This document shows, piece by piece, positions 12,505 to 24,180 of a stretch of 64,000 bases of DNA (position 1 is its first letter; each line of letters starts with the position of its first letter). Source of the DNA: Nepenthes gracilis (lineage: Eukaryota > Streptophyta > Magnoliopsida > Caryophyllales > Nepenthaceae); the NCBI GenBank assembly GCA_033239525.1, contig BSYO01000028.1, positions 10,781,597-10,845,596 on the forward strand, in the 5' to 3' direction. The notes beneath the pieces were generated by a model. That model was given only the letters and a program-made list of their open reading frames with translations, did not search any database and was not told the origin of the DNA. The position numbers and the translations under genes were made by a program.

Positions 12505-15436
12505 TTGGTTGTTGTAGCGCCTTCTCCTCATGTCCCAGGGCCGTTGAATTAATCCCACTGTGTAGAAGTCTTTTTTTAAATAAAATTCTAGAAAAAAAGG
12601 CTAAAATTTTAAAAAAATTCAAGGCATCCATCGGAGCATGCGAATGAGGCGTTTCACACCTCTCATTGGTACCCCACCCCCTTCCCAAAGGGTCCCCCAA
12701 AAGAAAGTATTAGAGGAAATATTTTGTTGACATTTATTCATCATGCATAGTAAAAATCGGTAAATAAATCATGGCTGAGCATTCAAATAGGGATCACGTG
12801 ATTTCTCTGCATAGTGTGAGAACTCTGATGGTCAGAGAGTCAGGGAATCCCTGGAGCGTGGGGATCCACAGTCCTTTATTGGTGGCCCCACGGCTCGGAA
12901 AAGCTGAGCCTGTTTTGGACGCGTACCCCTTTTTCGACCGTTCGTGTTTGTTGTTTCAAATTTCAGTGGCTCAGGACTTCACGGGGAAATAGACCGTTGG
13001 GGGAAATCACGGTTTGGTTCTTTGGGTGTTTTTAAATTTAACGGATAAAATTAAAAGTTAAATCAACATTTAATTTTATAGGTTAGGGGGACATATAGCC
13101 TTCCTATTATGATTAAAAAATAAATAAATAAATAATAAATATTAAATTAAATAATCTGATTAACTATTTAATTTATATAATTTATTTACTAAATTTCTAA
13201 TTCTAACAATTGGGTGAATACGAGAACCCTTTCAATAGGAAGATTCTAACTGTTGATTTGGGGGAGGGAAGGGGGTCGTCACCACCCATTTGCGATTCAC
13301 TGTATGATTAAAATCATATGTTATCTTTAAGTTGGTATGTGTTGTCTGAATTAGTAAGGGATAAGACATGGCCAACCTGAACCACACTTTAAAAATTGGT
13401 TTGAAAAATTGGATAATTAAAACCGACCATAATTGTTTAGGGCTAGGATATTATAATTCCTCTACATTTTCAGATTCAGTTTTGTATTGGCATTTTTTTA
13501 ATTCTGCCCTTACCTGGCTCGGGCAATATATGATAATATATGTATTTTTGTAAATTTGAAAATGTGTTGTTAAAATAATATTATCTGGCTGCATCAAGCT
13601 CACTTCAAACATATAATTTTATATTTAATTCGAGTCCTTTGTATTCATTTTTTGTTTGTTAGGTGTAAGTTTATGTTATCAGATGTGAAATTATTATTTT
13701 GAACTTGAAGTTTATACAATTATTGTATATTATAATGGTGCCCTAAAGTCACCGTATCTCAATTGTTAGTTGATAACCTCCTCTATCGAATTTCTTAAAA
13801 AAAAAAAAAAAAAAACCATTACTGAACCGGTTTGACCAGTTTATGGATAAGACAATGTGGCCATAGCATGCTTCAAATATTGCGGGCCCATTGTTGCATA
13901 CCCAGAAGTGTAGGGTATTCCTGTTGGTCGGTCTGTAAAAATTGCACTATTTTGTTTGCTTAGTTGGCCCTGGTGGGCACTGACCTAATAAGGATCCCTA
14001 GTCTTCATTTAGGCCCGGAAGCTGGACTTGAGCCTGATAAACATTTGGTTTTTAGGGAAAACTACATAAACACGAGTATTGTTGAAAGATGGGGGATGCT
14101 TACTGTGGTGATGAATGGATACTCCAAGGGACAGGCAAATTGGCTGATGGGAGTTGGTTGCCTTCTTTGGTTAGTCCATCCATTTTACCCTACAATGACG
14201 ACCTCAAATTAGCAGTCTTCTTGATTACTATCAATTCTTTGATTAGCAGTCTTCGTAAATTCTATCGTTTTCTTTGATCCTAAACCCCTATGGTCTATTT
14301 GGTTCTAAAAAGATATGAAAAATAAAAGAAAAACAGTTACGAGAAAAATATATTTTCTTTTTCTTTATTTAGATATTAAGAAAAATCACATAGAAGAAAA
14401 GAAGTAATGAATTTTTCTTTGATTTTTTCTTGATTTGCTGCCGGATATAGAAGGAAAATCATATCTTGTATAATATAATTATTTTTTCACGCATTTTATA
14501 TTCTATTTTTTAATTATAATTCTCCATGCAATTTAAATATAATTTAAATTGCCTTGGTATCTCACTGCAACTCCATATATAGTTGATTTGGGTGTTGGTA
14601 TGGTTAGATAAAACCTGCAAAAAAACTTCTTTTTTTTTTTTTTTGGGGGGGGGGTGTTCTACTAATGTAAATCTAAATAGATCAGTCATACTTCCTCTGA
14701 ACTGGTACTATATCGACCCAAGACCTTGCCATATCTCACAAGAGCCATGAGCGTGTTAAAAAGAAAAAGAACAAGGAAAATAATACTCGTACTCTCATTA
14801 CTCCCACTTTGTGAAATGAAGAAAAATAGTTATTTTTGCCAATTTTTTCTTTTTTTTTTTGGTTGATTGGCTGATGTGGTAATATTCACGTCATATTTTT
14901 AGTACAAAATTAAAGTATGTAGAGAGTATGAGCAATATATGTCAGAGAACAATACTTCTTATGTTGATATGCTGTGACAATGCTCCTTATGTTGATATGA
15001 TTTCTCTAGTTCTACCTTTAGCTTGGTCTTTACCTGATTTTTAAAATATCCACGCAATAGCCTCTCATTCATCCAATACAGTGATGTTTTTTCATCAAAA
15101 AATTACTTGGAATTTCCAACCGAAATACATCTTTCTATTCCTCTTATTGTTAAGCTTGACCCAAATTCATTTTGTGTGATGTTTGAAAACCCGATCCAAA
15201 AGTTTATTATGCGACTTGTGTGAATTTTTAATGGAGATTAGTTATGTTATTTTTGGCCCATCACTTTTTTCTCTGTGTATCTCGTTTACTCTAGGATTTG
15301 ACTTCAGATTTTAGAAAACAAAGCCATTAAGCTTTTGCGACTCTAATTTCAAAAATAGAGAAATCTTATCATTTGCTCATGATTTTTTGAATTTTGGGAA
15401 TTTTTTTTTGCATAAATTTGGTAATTTTTCATCCAA
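12505..15436. other. Intergenic or leader-intron DNA upstream of the DUF641 gene
   Basis: Mixed sequence with balanced, non-repetitive patches at about 12770-13000 and 13850-14280, separated by AT-rich DNA. A poly-A run lies at about 13797-13815 and a T-run/G-run junction at about 14628-14653. No domain is recognised in the short frames. The balanced patches could be promoter, leader or decayed low-copy sequence of the gene at 15.8 kb. Confidence 0.35.
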
Positions 15437-15757
15437 TTGTTAATTATTTTACTGTTACTAATTCTTCAAATTTTCCTGCACACCCTTTTTTTTCCCATTT
15501 TATCTTACTGTTCATCTTTTCATACACTACTGTTGAAGTTCTTCCTTTTATGTAGGCAAAATAAGTCCTATTGTTGGCCTTTATGTAAAGCATTAAAGCA
15601 TCTTACTTCCCTTTTCTTTTCTGATATACTACTGTTATCATCATCATTACTCCCCCTTTTTTTGGGGGCACTGGCATTTGTTTTATTACCAGCAATCTAT
15701 AAAGCTCAATTCCTGCTTTATTTTTTGAGAAGCTGTAGCCGTTGCCTCCTTTTTCAG
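15437..15757 (+). other. Probable 3' end of a 5'-UTR intron, with acceptor directly before the ATG
   Basis: The frame upstream of the DUF641 start codon stays open for 107 codons but encodes a low-complexity, Leu/Phe/Ser-rich string from T-rich DNA, unlike the protein that follows. Just before the ATG the sequence is a polypyrimidine tract ending CCTCCTTTTTCAG (CAG at 15755-15757), a textbook plant 3' splice site. I therefore read this stretch as intron and not as a signal peptide or membrane extension. Confidence 0.6.
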
Positions 15758-17137
15758 ATGGATTCAGTTCCACGGTCAGCGATTACCCCATCAAAGAGTA
15801 GGTTAGCTCGAACATTTGCTAAGGTTCTGCACGTCCGTGCGGCCACCGGCATTGCCCCCGACGATGGGTTTCAGAAACTGAAGTCGCACGAAAATACTAG
15901 GGAATTCAAGACAGAGGAAAAGCTCAAGGTTGATCATCAAACTAACGGTCATAGGAGCAAGTCATCCGTCGAAAATCCCAAAGAACAGCATCGGGATGAA
16001 CTCGTCGTGGATGCTCTTTTGGCGAAAATTTTTGCCAGCATTTCATCTATCAAGGCTGCGTATTCTCAGCTTCAACTCGCTCAATCTCCTTATGATGCTG
16101 ATGGCATTCAATCTTCGGATCAGATAGTGGTCTCGGAGCTGAAGAATTTATCTGAATTAAAGCGACTTTACTTGACTAAGCAGCCCCATCCTCATTCTGA
16201 GAAGGCGTTAATATCAGCAGAAATTCAGGAGCTGAGGAGTTTACTGAAAATCTATGAAATCACGGGGAAGAAATTGGAGTCTCAGATGAAACTCAAGGAG
16301 TCTGAAATCACATTTTATAAGGAGAAGTTAGAGGAAATCAAGAGAGAGAACAGGTTGCTGGAGAAAAGATTGAATTCGAGCGGGCAATTATCTGTTCCCG
16401 GCAATCTTCATTTGTCGGGCTTGAATCCGACACATTTCATCCCTGTCTTGTGGCACGCAATCCGTTCGATTCGAAGCTTTGTCAAGCTGATGATCAGCGA
16501 GATGCAGTCTGCAGCGTGGGATCTGGACGCAGCTGTTAACGCGATTCACCCGGGCGTGATATACTGGAGGCGGGAACATCAATGCTTCGCGATCGAGTCA
16601 TTTGTTTGCCGGGAAATGTTCGATAGTTTCCACTCCCCGGAATGTTCTGCACCCGAGAAGAAGAAACAACAATCAATGTTCTTCGATAGGTTCGTCAAAA
16701 TGAAGTCCTTCAAAGCGAAGGATTATCTTTCCGAGAAGCCGAAGTCAACGTTCGGAAAGTTTTGCCGGGAAAAGTACCTGAGGCTCGTCCATGCGAAGAT
16801 GGAGTCATCCTTCTTTGGGAACTTGAACCAGAGACGCCTCATCGAATCCGGTGAGTTCCCGGAAACTTCCTTCTTCACGACGTTTTCCGAGATGGCAAAG
16901 CGCATGTGGCTGCTGCGTTGCTTGGCATTATCATTCGAGCCTGCAGCCTCGATCTTTCAAGCGAAGAAAGGCTGCCGGTTCTCTGAAGTCTACATGGAAA
17001 GCTTGGCCGACGAAGCGTTCATGCAAAACAATGACAAAAGCCCGGACACCGAACCAACCGTGGCTTTCACGGTGGTTCCCGGGTTCATGATCGGCAAGGC
17101 GGTGATACAGTGCCAGGTTTACCTCTCCAGACCCTGA
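15758..17137 (+). CDS. DUF641 family protein (GIL1/IRKI-like), 459 residues
   Basis: A plant-specific protein of the DUF641 family, whose named members are GIL1 (GRAVITROPIC IN THE LIGHT 1, light suppression of hypocotyl gravitropism) and IRKI (partner of the receptor-like kinase IRK). The biochemical function is unknown. Residues 1-40 form a basic N-terminus (MDSVPRSAITPSKSRLARTF) and 41-78 a polar linker. DUF641 spans about 79-200 with the sequence DELVVDALLAKIFASISSIK near its start. Residues 149-207 are charged and heptad-like and probably form a coiled coil. The C-terminal GIL1-type region (about 220-459) includes HFIPVLWHAIRSIRSFVKLM, a PGVIYWRREHQCFAIESFVC block, a WLLRCLALSF block, and ends with VVPGFMIGKAVIQCQVYL. 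The length of about 460 suits the shorter members. I start at 15758 because the basic N-terminus begins there, directly after a splice acceptor. There are no stops, no signal peptide and no membrane segment. Which paralogue this is cannot be decided here. Confidence 0.93.
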   Translation: MDSVPRSAITPSKSRLARTFAKVLHVRAATGIAPDDGFQKLKSHENTREFKTEEKLKVDHQTNGHRSKSSVENPKEQHRDELVVDALLAKIFASISSIKAAYSQLQLAQSPYDADGIQSSDQIVVSELKNLSELKRLYLTKQPHPHSEKALISAEIQELRSLLKIYEITGKKLESQMKLKESEITFYKEKLEEIKRENRLLEKRLNSSGQLSVPGNLHLSGLNPTHFIPVLWHAIRSIRSFVKLMISEMQSAAWDLDAAVNAIHPGVIYWRREHQCFAIESFVCREMFDSFHSPECSAPEKKKQQSMFFDRFVKMKSFKAKDYLSEKPKSTFGKFCREKYLRLVHAKMESSFFGNLNQRRLIESGEFPETSFFTTFSEMAKRMWLLRCLALSFEPAASIFQAKKGCRFSEVYMESLADEAFMQNNDKSPDTEPTVAFTVVPGFMIGKAVIQCQVYLSRP

Positions 17138-17300
17138 AAGGCTCGAGCCAAGCGTTGATGCCGTTCGGTCGGATCCGATCCGACTGCTAATGGATAGTCA
17201 GGTATTTGTGGACCCGCAACTGAACCAATGTTAACCCGCATGGACTGGTATGGGAACTGTAACTAAATTATCTAATTTTTAGCTAATTTTATTTTTTTTA
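17138..17300 (+). other. Probable 3' UTR of the DUF641 gene
   Basis: About 120 bases after the stop keep the balanced composition of the coding region before the DNA turns AT-rich near 17260. A/T-rich stretches that could serve as near-upstream polyadenylation elements follow at about 17280-17310, but no canonical AATAAA marks a unique site. Confidence 0.4.
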
Positions 17301-18699
17301 AATGAATTTAAATTCCTCTAAAAAATATTCGTAAATGGGTTTTTCAACCTTAATTCTAAGGTTGATAAATATAATTTTGCTATAATTTTACATTTTATTC
17401 TAAATTTATTAAATTAGATGAATATAAGTTTAATTTTAAGAGATAAAATAATATTAGATGGACATATAATATTAATCACCGTAGAAATATCTGCTCTATA
17501 AAATATGATTTTGGTAAGTAATAAAGATGTATAAATTAAAATTATATAATTTTTATAATGATCAAAATTAGTTATTTTATATTCAAATCCCTTTTTCAAA
17601 CATGGCTCTTTGTTTCATGTTATCTAAAGTTATTTTATTTTGATTTTAATAATAAGGTTATTTTAGTATAAAAAAATATTCTTTATACTTCTACTTATTT
17701 ATCGAGCTGTATCAAAATTATTAAAATTGTGGGTTTTATTATATTTTAGTTTTTACTCTTTCGTCGCTATTATTAAATTAAAATAGTAATTTTGATATAA
17801 ATAAGCGTATAATTAGGTAATTAATTTTTTTTCTTATTAAAATTTGAATGTTACAAAAATTAATATTTGCCTCAAATAAAAATAACTAAGTTTGTATGAA
17901 TGGTCTCGAAAATTGAATAAAATCTTATTTATTATTTTAACTGAAAAAATCAAACCTTAACTCTAGTATAATTAGAATTGTTTCATATTAAGAAACTATT
18001 CTCTAACAAATATTTCAGAATACTTGGCTTAATGATGTGGGTTATTGTATATCAAAACTGATAAATAATATGCCTATTTATTGGTAAATATGACAATAAA
18101 AAAATAAAAAAAATAAAAATATAATAATGTGTTTGAGTTGTGAAAATCTTTTTATAATTTATTGATAAGATGGAATATATTTAAATTTTTAGATTTTTTT
18201 TCCTCCTCCATTTATAGTCTGGCATTCTGTTCTCTTTTTATTATTATTTTTTCTCTCTATTTTGGTTTAGAAGTGATATTTATTTCACAAATTTATTATC
18301 AGTCAATTTATTATTATCATTTTTAATTTTAATGGGTGTTATATATTGATATATTTGTTGAATCTGGATAATAATTTGATTTAAGTCGAGACAACCAGTC
18401 GAGTTTATTTACCCGAGTCATGCACATTATAATATCAAATAAAAGATCAAAAGGATACGAAACTAATTCCCGAGAATATCCTTTGACATTTAAATGGTAA
18501 TCTTTCCTAAAAAATGAAAAAAGTAGCCAGAGAAAATGAGGATATAAGAGAGTGGCTGATAGAGAAATTGACTCCGTAAATTGTGGATAAGAGTTTTGTA
18601 CTTGTTTTTTGGATTCTTTTTTTTTTTTTTTTAGAAAAAGTGAGTGTATTTATATCCTTATTACAAATTAATAACGGTTCCTTAAATACGAATGACTAA
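17301..18699. other. AT-rich spacer
   Basis: Very AT-rich DNA with homopolymer runs (for example T-runs near 18617-18632). No gene, element end or ordered repeat is recognised. Confidence 0.4.
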
Positions 18700-19085
18700 T
18701 TATCATCTAAATGATTACTTTTATTAAGAATTGAATGGTTCAACCATTTGATATATTTTGAATGTAATGTTTATAAATATAACTCTTATCCACAAAGTGT
18801 ATTAACTACTTACTTAATTTAACTAACTAGTTAAGATAATCCTTCATTTTCTTTAATCGTTTGGTAGGATTGGCAATCTGGTTTAATTAGTCATCTAATT
18901 ATGTGAAATTTCAATCTTTATCATACTGACCAATCTGGTTATTCTGTAGCTTGATAGTTCAGTCAAATTTATTTCTAATCCATGCTTGATTTTTGTTATC
19001 TGGAATTGGTTTTAACAATTCGGCAAATTCAAACCACTCCATAAATGTACTACTTATGGGCCCTTTATAATGGGTCAATCAGCTT
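18700..19085 (+). repeat. Left arm of a long imperfect inverted repeat
   Basis: This arm matches the reverse complement of about 19430-19815 over roughly 380 bases. Shared blocks include TTTTGAATGTAA (18757), ACTCTTATCCAC (18781), TACTTACTTAATTTAAC (18808), CAAATTTATTTCTAATCCAT (18964) and TTATGGGCCC (19054). The loop is about 345 bases. The arms differ by many substitutions. The structure suits a fold-back element or two inverted copies of one old repeat. Confidence 0.75.
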
Positions 19086-19429
19086 TATTTTAGGTGATAT
19101 TTAAGATATCTGAGTAATATATTATAAATAAATTATAAATAAATATGATAAGTAAGATTAATGGTTCTGCCATGGTTATGGTATTTGAGTTTCTGCTTAA
19201 CTTACGCTGTCGTTTTCAATCTCCAAATTTAATCCATAGAAAATTACAACGCTATTGAAATTTCTAAGGTGCTAACAACTAAAGAAACACTATTTTGGAA
19301 TTAGAATAAAATTTGTATAGAGATTTGTTGGAAAAATTAAGAGCTTTTGAGAATAATTAGATAAATTAAAGAACATACTAAATGTAAGGTTTTCAGACAT
19401 TGTTAGATATTCTTTAGAATAAGGTCAAC

Positions 19430-19815
19430 TTGAATTATTGATAGAGAGGGTCCATAAATAGTAAATTTATAAAGAATTTGAATCAACCAAATTATTAAAA
19501 TCAAATTAGAATGACAAAAGTTAAGCATGGATTAGAAATAAATTTGATTGAACCGCCGAACAGTGGAATAATTGAACTACCAAGTAATTGAGTGATCGGA
19601 CCACTAAGTATATTAAAAGTGGAGGTTTCGAGTGGCTAGACGGTAAATTAAATCGGACAGTCAATCTTGCCAAACAGTTAAAGAAGCTAAAAGGTTATCT
19701 TTATTGGTCGGTTAAATCAAGTAAATAGCTAATGCTCTCTAGGGATAAGTGTTACATTCAAAACATATTAAATAATTGAGCTATTCAGTTTTTAATGAGA
19801 TTAATCACTTTTTCG
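19430..19815 (-). repeat. Right arm of the long imperfect inverted repeat
   Basis: This arm is the reverse-complement partner of 18700-19085. Block order is mirrored: GGGTCCATAAATAGT (about 19449), ATGGATTAGAAATAAATTTG (about 19529), GTTAAATCAAGTAAATAGCT (about 19710) and GATAAGTGTTACATTCAAAA (about 19743). No coding potential is seen. A transcript across both arms could fold into a long hairpin, but no promoter for one is evident. Confidence 0.75.
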
Positions 19816-20553
19816 CATTCTCATTTTCCTTACCACTTTTTTAATTTCTCAAAAAAGTTATTGATTTAAATATCAGAAAATATATTAGAAAGTGAGTTGA
19901 ATATTCTTTGATTTCTTATTTGATATTATGGTGTTTAAAATTTAAATAAAAAATTCAACAGTCCAGCCTGACATTTTTCAAATTACTATCCAAATTAGAG
20001 GCATGTGTCTTGGTATTGTCTGTGAAAATATAATCAAGCCATTTGTTCCCATATGATTAACATCACACTTGCTCAAAAACCTCTATTTTCTTCAACAAAT
20101 TTAAAAAGTTATAGTGAACACAAGAGTACATGCACAATCAAACCAACCACTCAAAGATGTTCCATCTCGCGGCACTATGCTAGAAGAAGGTAGTCATGAG
20201 AGTGCTTACTCACCGGCAATCCAAATACCATGGTTTTAGCTACCCAAATATAAGATATGTTGAAGATATCGAATCCTTATGTGATAAAATTGAAGATCAG
20301 ACTCATAAGGTGGAGGTCCTCAAGCCGCCGACGTCAACGTAAAGAAAAAGGTTGAAAAGAAAGAAAGTTGTTTCAAAAGGGTGCCACTTACAGCCAAAGA
20401 TTCCAAGAAAACTTGATAAATTCAACACAAAGGCGAAAAAAAAATAATAGTAATTTAATCTCAAGTATCTGCCATTATACATAGAATGATTGGCCATATT
20501 ATAGCTATCCATAATGAAATAGAGCATTTGCCTATTTACATAAAGAATCGTAT
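19816..20553. other. Spacer without recognised features
   Basis: AT-rich to mixed sequence. The minus-strand open frame at 20303-20581 has no motif and runs into the degenerate tRNA, so I do not call it. Some of it could be organelle-derived flank of the tRNA copy, but I could not match it to an organelle gene by eye. Confidence 0.3.
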
Positions 20554-20629
20554 GGACGAATAGCGAGAATTGAACTTGCAAATGGCGGATTCACGTTCCA
20601 CTGCCATGATCCACTTGGTTACATCCACC
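20554..20629 (-). tRNA. Degenerate plastid-type tRNA-His (GUG), probably an organelle DNA insertion
   Basis: Read on the minus strand, this 76-base block starts GGTGGATGTAACCAAGTGG and keeps the layout of the plant plastid trnH-GUG gene: acceptor, D-loop AAGTGGATCAT, anticodon loop ACGTGAA (anticodon GTG) on a stem GTGGA/TCCGC, T-loop TTCAATT, and 3' end ATTCGTCC. Compared with the plastid gene as I remember it, most differences are C-to-T or G-to-A. They leave A-C mismatches in the D and T stems. This fits a nuclear copy of plastid (or plastid-derived mitochondrial) DNA that has decayed through cytosine deamination. It is probably not functional. Confidence 0.7.
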
Positions 20630-20741
20630 TCTCTAATATTTACTTGCAAATGATCCAGTTTTCACATTCACTATTGATGAATTTCTTAGCATTTTTGAGA
20701 TTGCAAGTTGGTCAGACCTTATAGAAAATAAATTCAAACTT

Positions 20742-20742
20742 T

Positions 20743-20773
<31 letters not shown>

Positions 20774-20775
20774 TT
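20742..20775. repeat. (TC)n microsatellite followed by a T run
   Basis: An uninterrupted TC dinucleotide run of about 22 bases passes directly into a T run of about 13 bases. Confidence 0.9.
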
Positions 20776-21532
20776 TTACATTTGAATCTTATTTTTTTGA
20801 AGCAAAGAAATAAAAAGTTATGTAAGTAATAAAATTTTATATTCTATTTTTTATTATAGAAAAAAAAGAAGCAATAACCAATTTCTTATTTTATCACGAG
20901 GGTTGATATTGCTCCCTTTTTTTCAAACCAACACAAAAATCATGTCAATTGCGTATATTCATGATCAGACATGCCAAAACTATATAAATACATAAATCAT
21001 GTTAAAAATTATACTAACATATAAAAGAGTAAAGACCAACGATAATTTCATCAGTAAATGACGAATATTAAAATTTGGGTTATAAATATTTTTATATAAT
21101 TAAAAATCGCATACCACTATTCACGACCCGTGGATGGATTGATTAAGATATATCCTAATCACTTTTTTGACTCGAGAATGATCGGTATAATATTTAATTT
21201 ACTAATAATATAATAATATATATATGAATATATTTCGTTAATTTTTATAATGACTTTTATCAATTGAATTAAAAACTCCACTCAAATACGAATACATCTT
21301 TATTTTTCACATATTGGAGAAAATTATTCCTTTTATCAAAACTAATATAGAGTTTTCTTTATTTTTCTTTAAATATGTGACATTGCAAGAGCAATAGTGT
21401 AAAGCTTATAACATGCAAAACTATTAATGCAGAGAATTTCTAGATTATAACATAGTTTATATAATTTCAACAATTTCATACAATTATAAACATGCAAAGA
21501 TATTTATATAGAAGTTAAAGACATACGAGAAT

Positions 21533-23848
21533 TATCACGACCTAAGAATATAATATACGTAGGTCAAAAATAAAATCTATAATAATATATTCAATTGACC
21601 ATAAAAATTTAACTCGAGCGTGACAATCCGAACATATATAGGACCTAATATAATAAAACCCGTACAAGACCTTATCAGATATAAATTCGGACAATAAAAT
21701 ATATAACCTACTATCCAAACATCGCAAATGAGGTATCCAAATATAACACCAACTCATCAACATGAAGAAGTAACTCCAATATATCCTATACTAGGATCAG
21801 GGCTCTCATCTTGCCATAAATAATAACCTTAATACACCCTCGAGATCAGAAATATACCCAGTATAAATATCTTCACTCACTGATATAGACATGTTGCGTC
21901 AAATCACATTCAAACTTCTACAAGTATATCCATGCCATTAGTTTGAAGGGATAAAATATGAAAATATAAGTCGAGGGTTCAGCAAGTATTATTAGATTTA
22001 GATATATATAAAATAGTGCACATAAATCAGATGAGAGGGATATCATATAACAACCACGTAAAATAAAACACAATGTTCATAAAATCCTTGAAAATCGAAG
22101 AAATGTCTCGTACTAAATCATCGTCCGTATAAAATAGTCCATTTGGGATATAATCATAATAAATAATAATCCGATCAAATCTCATAAATGATATCATATT
22201 ATATCATATGATTCAAGGTCACATTCCAAAATCACAACTATCACCACATTCGTATGGAACACATACTATCATCCGGATTCAAATCTCATATCTCATATAC
22301 TGAAATTAAAGGAAACACTAGAACTAAAATATTTAAGTATAAAACATATTCCAGGGGTTTAACATATTAATATATACAAGACATTCCTACCACCCATCCG
22401 TGGGTCAAACCACGTATCTCAAATTATAATCTACGTAGATGTATATAGAAATACAAAACATGTATAAAATCGGAGAACCAAAGATTAATATTTCCAACTT
22501 GAGGAAGGGTTACCCTTATTGAGTAACCACGATTATATCGGTTACGATTTAAGCCAGCAGCTCAAGGCCCAACTTCGGTTTAGGCCAGCAGCTCAAGGCC
22601 ATCAATTTTGGGTGGAATATCAAGTTTAGTTATATATATTAGAATGTCTGAATATATTATTCGGTCAATTTCTTACGATAATTCTCATTTAAATACACAG
22701 TGAGGCAAGTCAACTACAATAAAGCTCACCTTCCTGCTGGTGGAAGAGAGATTACATATCACATACGTCCTTGTCGGGAGCAGTACCAAATATCTTATGC
22801 CTCGGATCACATATAACTACCCCTTGGGTCTCAGACCGCCATGGTGCCGTAGTAACCCGCCCTCGACAACATGCATGTAGACCGATGCACGACTTGATTC
22901 ATGGTTCTATAACATATGAATACATAGATATACATATATATCATCTGGGTGTCCAAAAACCCTCCAAATTATGAATACTAGTATAAACCACCAAACAACC
23001 AGTAAAACATACATGCATGCATAGAATAAATAGATTGGCTGTATAAAAATAATATGTATGTTAGTAAAAATTTCAAACAGTAGTCAAATATTATCAGATA
23101 CGAAATCAGACCAAGGATAGGGTTAGAGAATATTTATCTTAACTTTATTTCAAGCAAATTTGCCAACAGGATACTTCAAAGTACCTGAATCGGGCAATTC
23201 TCTCTCATGCCGGCACGCGCCCCTTTCTCGCTCCTCCATTTCTTTCTCTTGCTTCGCATGCACCTCTGCCTTTCTCTTCATTCTCCTCCTTTGCCGACAC
23301 ACCTCCGGCACAGGCGATTGCAGGTGGCCACGGCGGCAGCACCTAGGGACGGCGATGGTGACGGACGACGGTGCATGCAGCTCGTCAGTGACTTCTCTCT
23401 CCACCACGTCTCTTTCACCCATTTTCCCATGATTCAACCGATTACTTCCAAATTTGACACATGGAACCCCAAAATAAGTATCTATAAGGAGAATAGAAGG
23501 ATTTACTTGCTTTGATTTCACTAATTTTCTCCGACAACAGTGGCAAACGAACAGTGGCCGCTTTACTTTGATTCGAGATTTCTTCATCTACATACATCAG
23601 AGCACAAAATGGAAGATAATATCACGGAAAAGGCTTCGCCGGCTTCCCTTCCTAGCCTCGGCACCTATGGTGATGACGGCGGCAGCGGCCGCATCAATCT
23701 CCCTTTCTCTCCTCTTTTCTCCCCTCCCTTTATTTTTCCTCCTTCTTTTTCTCTCTCCAAAACCCCTATTTCCTCTTTCATTTTCTTTTATATATTATGC
23801 GTTGATATAATATTTGTATCATGTACAAGCATTTCATAGACACGCATT
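21533..23848 (-). mobile_element. Left part of an LTR split by the CACTA transposon
   Basis: This LTR lies on the minus strand. Its left end reads TATCACGACC, a mutated TGTCACGACC. It shares ordered blocks with other minus-strand LTRs here: AACTTGAGGAAGGGTTACCC at 22497, AGCAGCTCAAGGC at 22554 and 22592, and a GC-rich C/T island at 23200-23440 and 23640-23760. At 23849 it is interrupted by the CACTA end and resumes at 57341, where the expected GCACC..GGCATCA block and a GGACGTTACA terminus follow. Left and right outer flanks (AGAAT and AATAG) do not form a clear target duplication, so the outer history is uncertain. Confidence 0.7.
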
Positions 23849-24180
23849 CACTATAAAAAAATAATATTTTGTGATAAAAAATTAGTTATAAATATATTTT
23901 AATCACTATTGATAATTAGAATATACAATTTAGTGTCAAATATATAATTTTGTCACTAAAATTAAACAAACACTAGTTCATAAAAAATAAAATAATGAAT
24001 AATAAATAATAAAAATAAGGGTGACAAAATACATTGCCCCTAATTATAAAAAATACATCTTAAGACCTAAATTTTTTAAAAAAATTTATAAATTATTTAT
24101 TAAATTATTATTTCAAAAACTTATCTCTTTTAATCAATTATAAATAATTTATTAAACATTTATAAATTAAATATTTACAA
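23849..24180 (+). repeat. CACTA left terminal and subterminal region
   Basis: After the CACTA terminus the sequence repeats TTTTGTGAT, TTTAGTGTCAAAT and TTTTGTCACTAAA in both orientations, followed by AT-rich DNA. In En/Spm-type elements such subterminal words bind the element's own accessory protein. That role here is inferred from the family. Confidence 0.65.

Noticed and set aside
13797..13815. Poly-A run considered as the tail of a SINE or processed pseudogene
   Set aside because: No tRNA-like box or recognisable gene body precedes it and no flanking duplication was found.
14290..14560. Possible MITE with TTTGGTTCTAA-like end
   Set aside because: No convincing partner end or target duplication.
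15437..15757. N-terminal 107-residue hydrophobic extension of the DUF641 protein (apparent membrane segments)
   Set aside because: T-rich low-complexity DNA ending in a polypyrimidine tract and CAG exactly before the ATG of the conserved basic N-terminus; it is better explained as intron.
23849..24000. CACTA terminus considered as a small stand-alone MITE together with nearby sequence
   Set aside because: No matching inverted end nearby. The matching TAGTG end with the same ATT duplication and subterminal words is at 57340, with transposase remains between.
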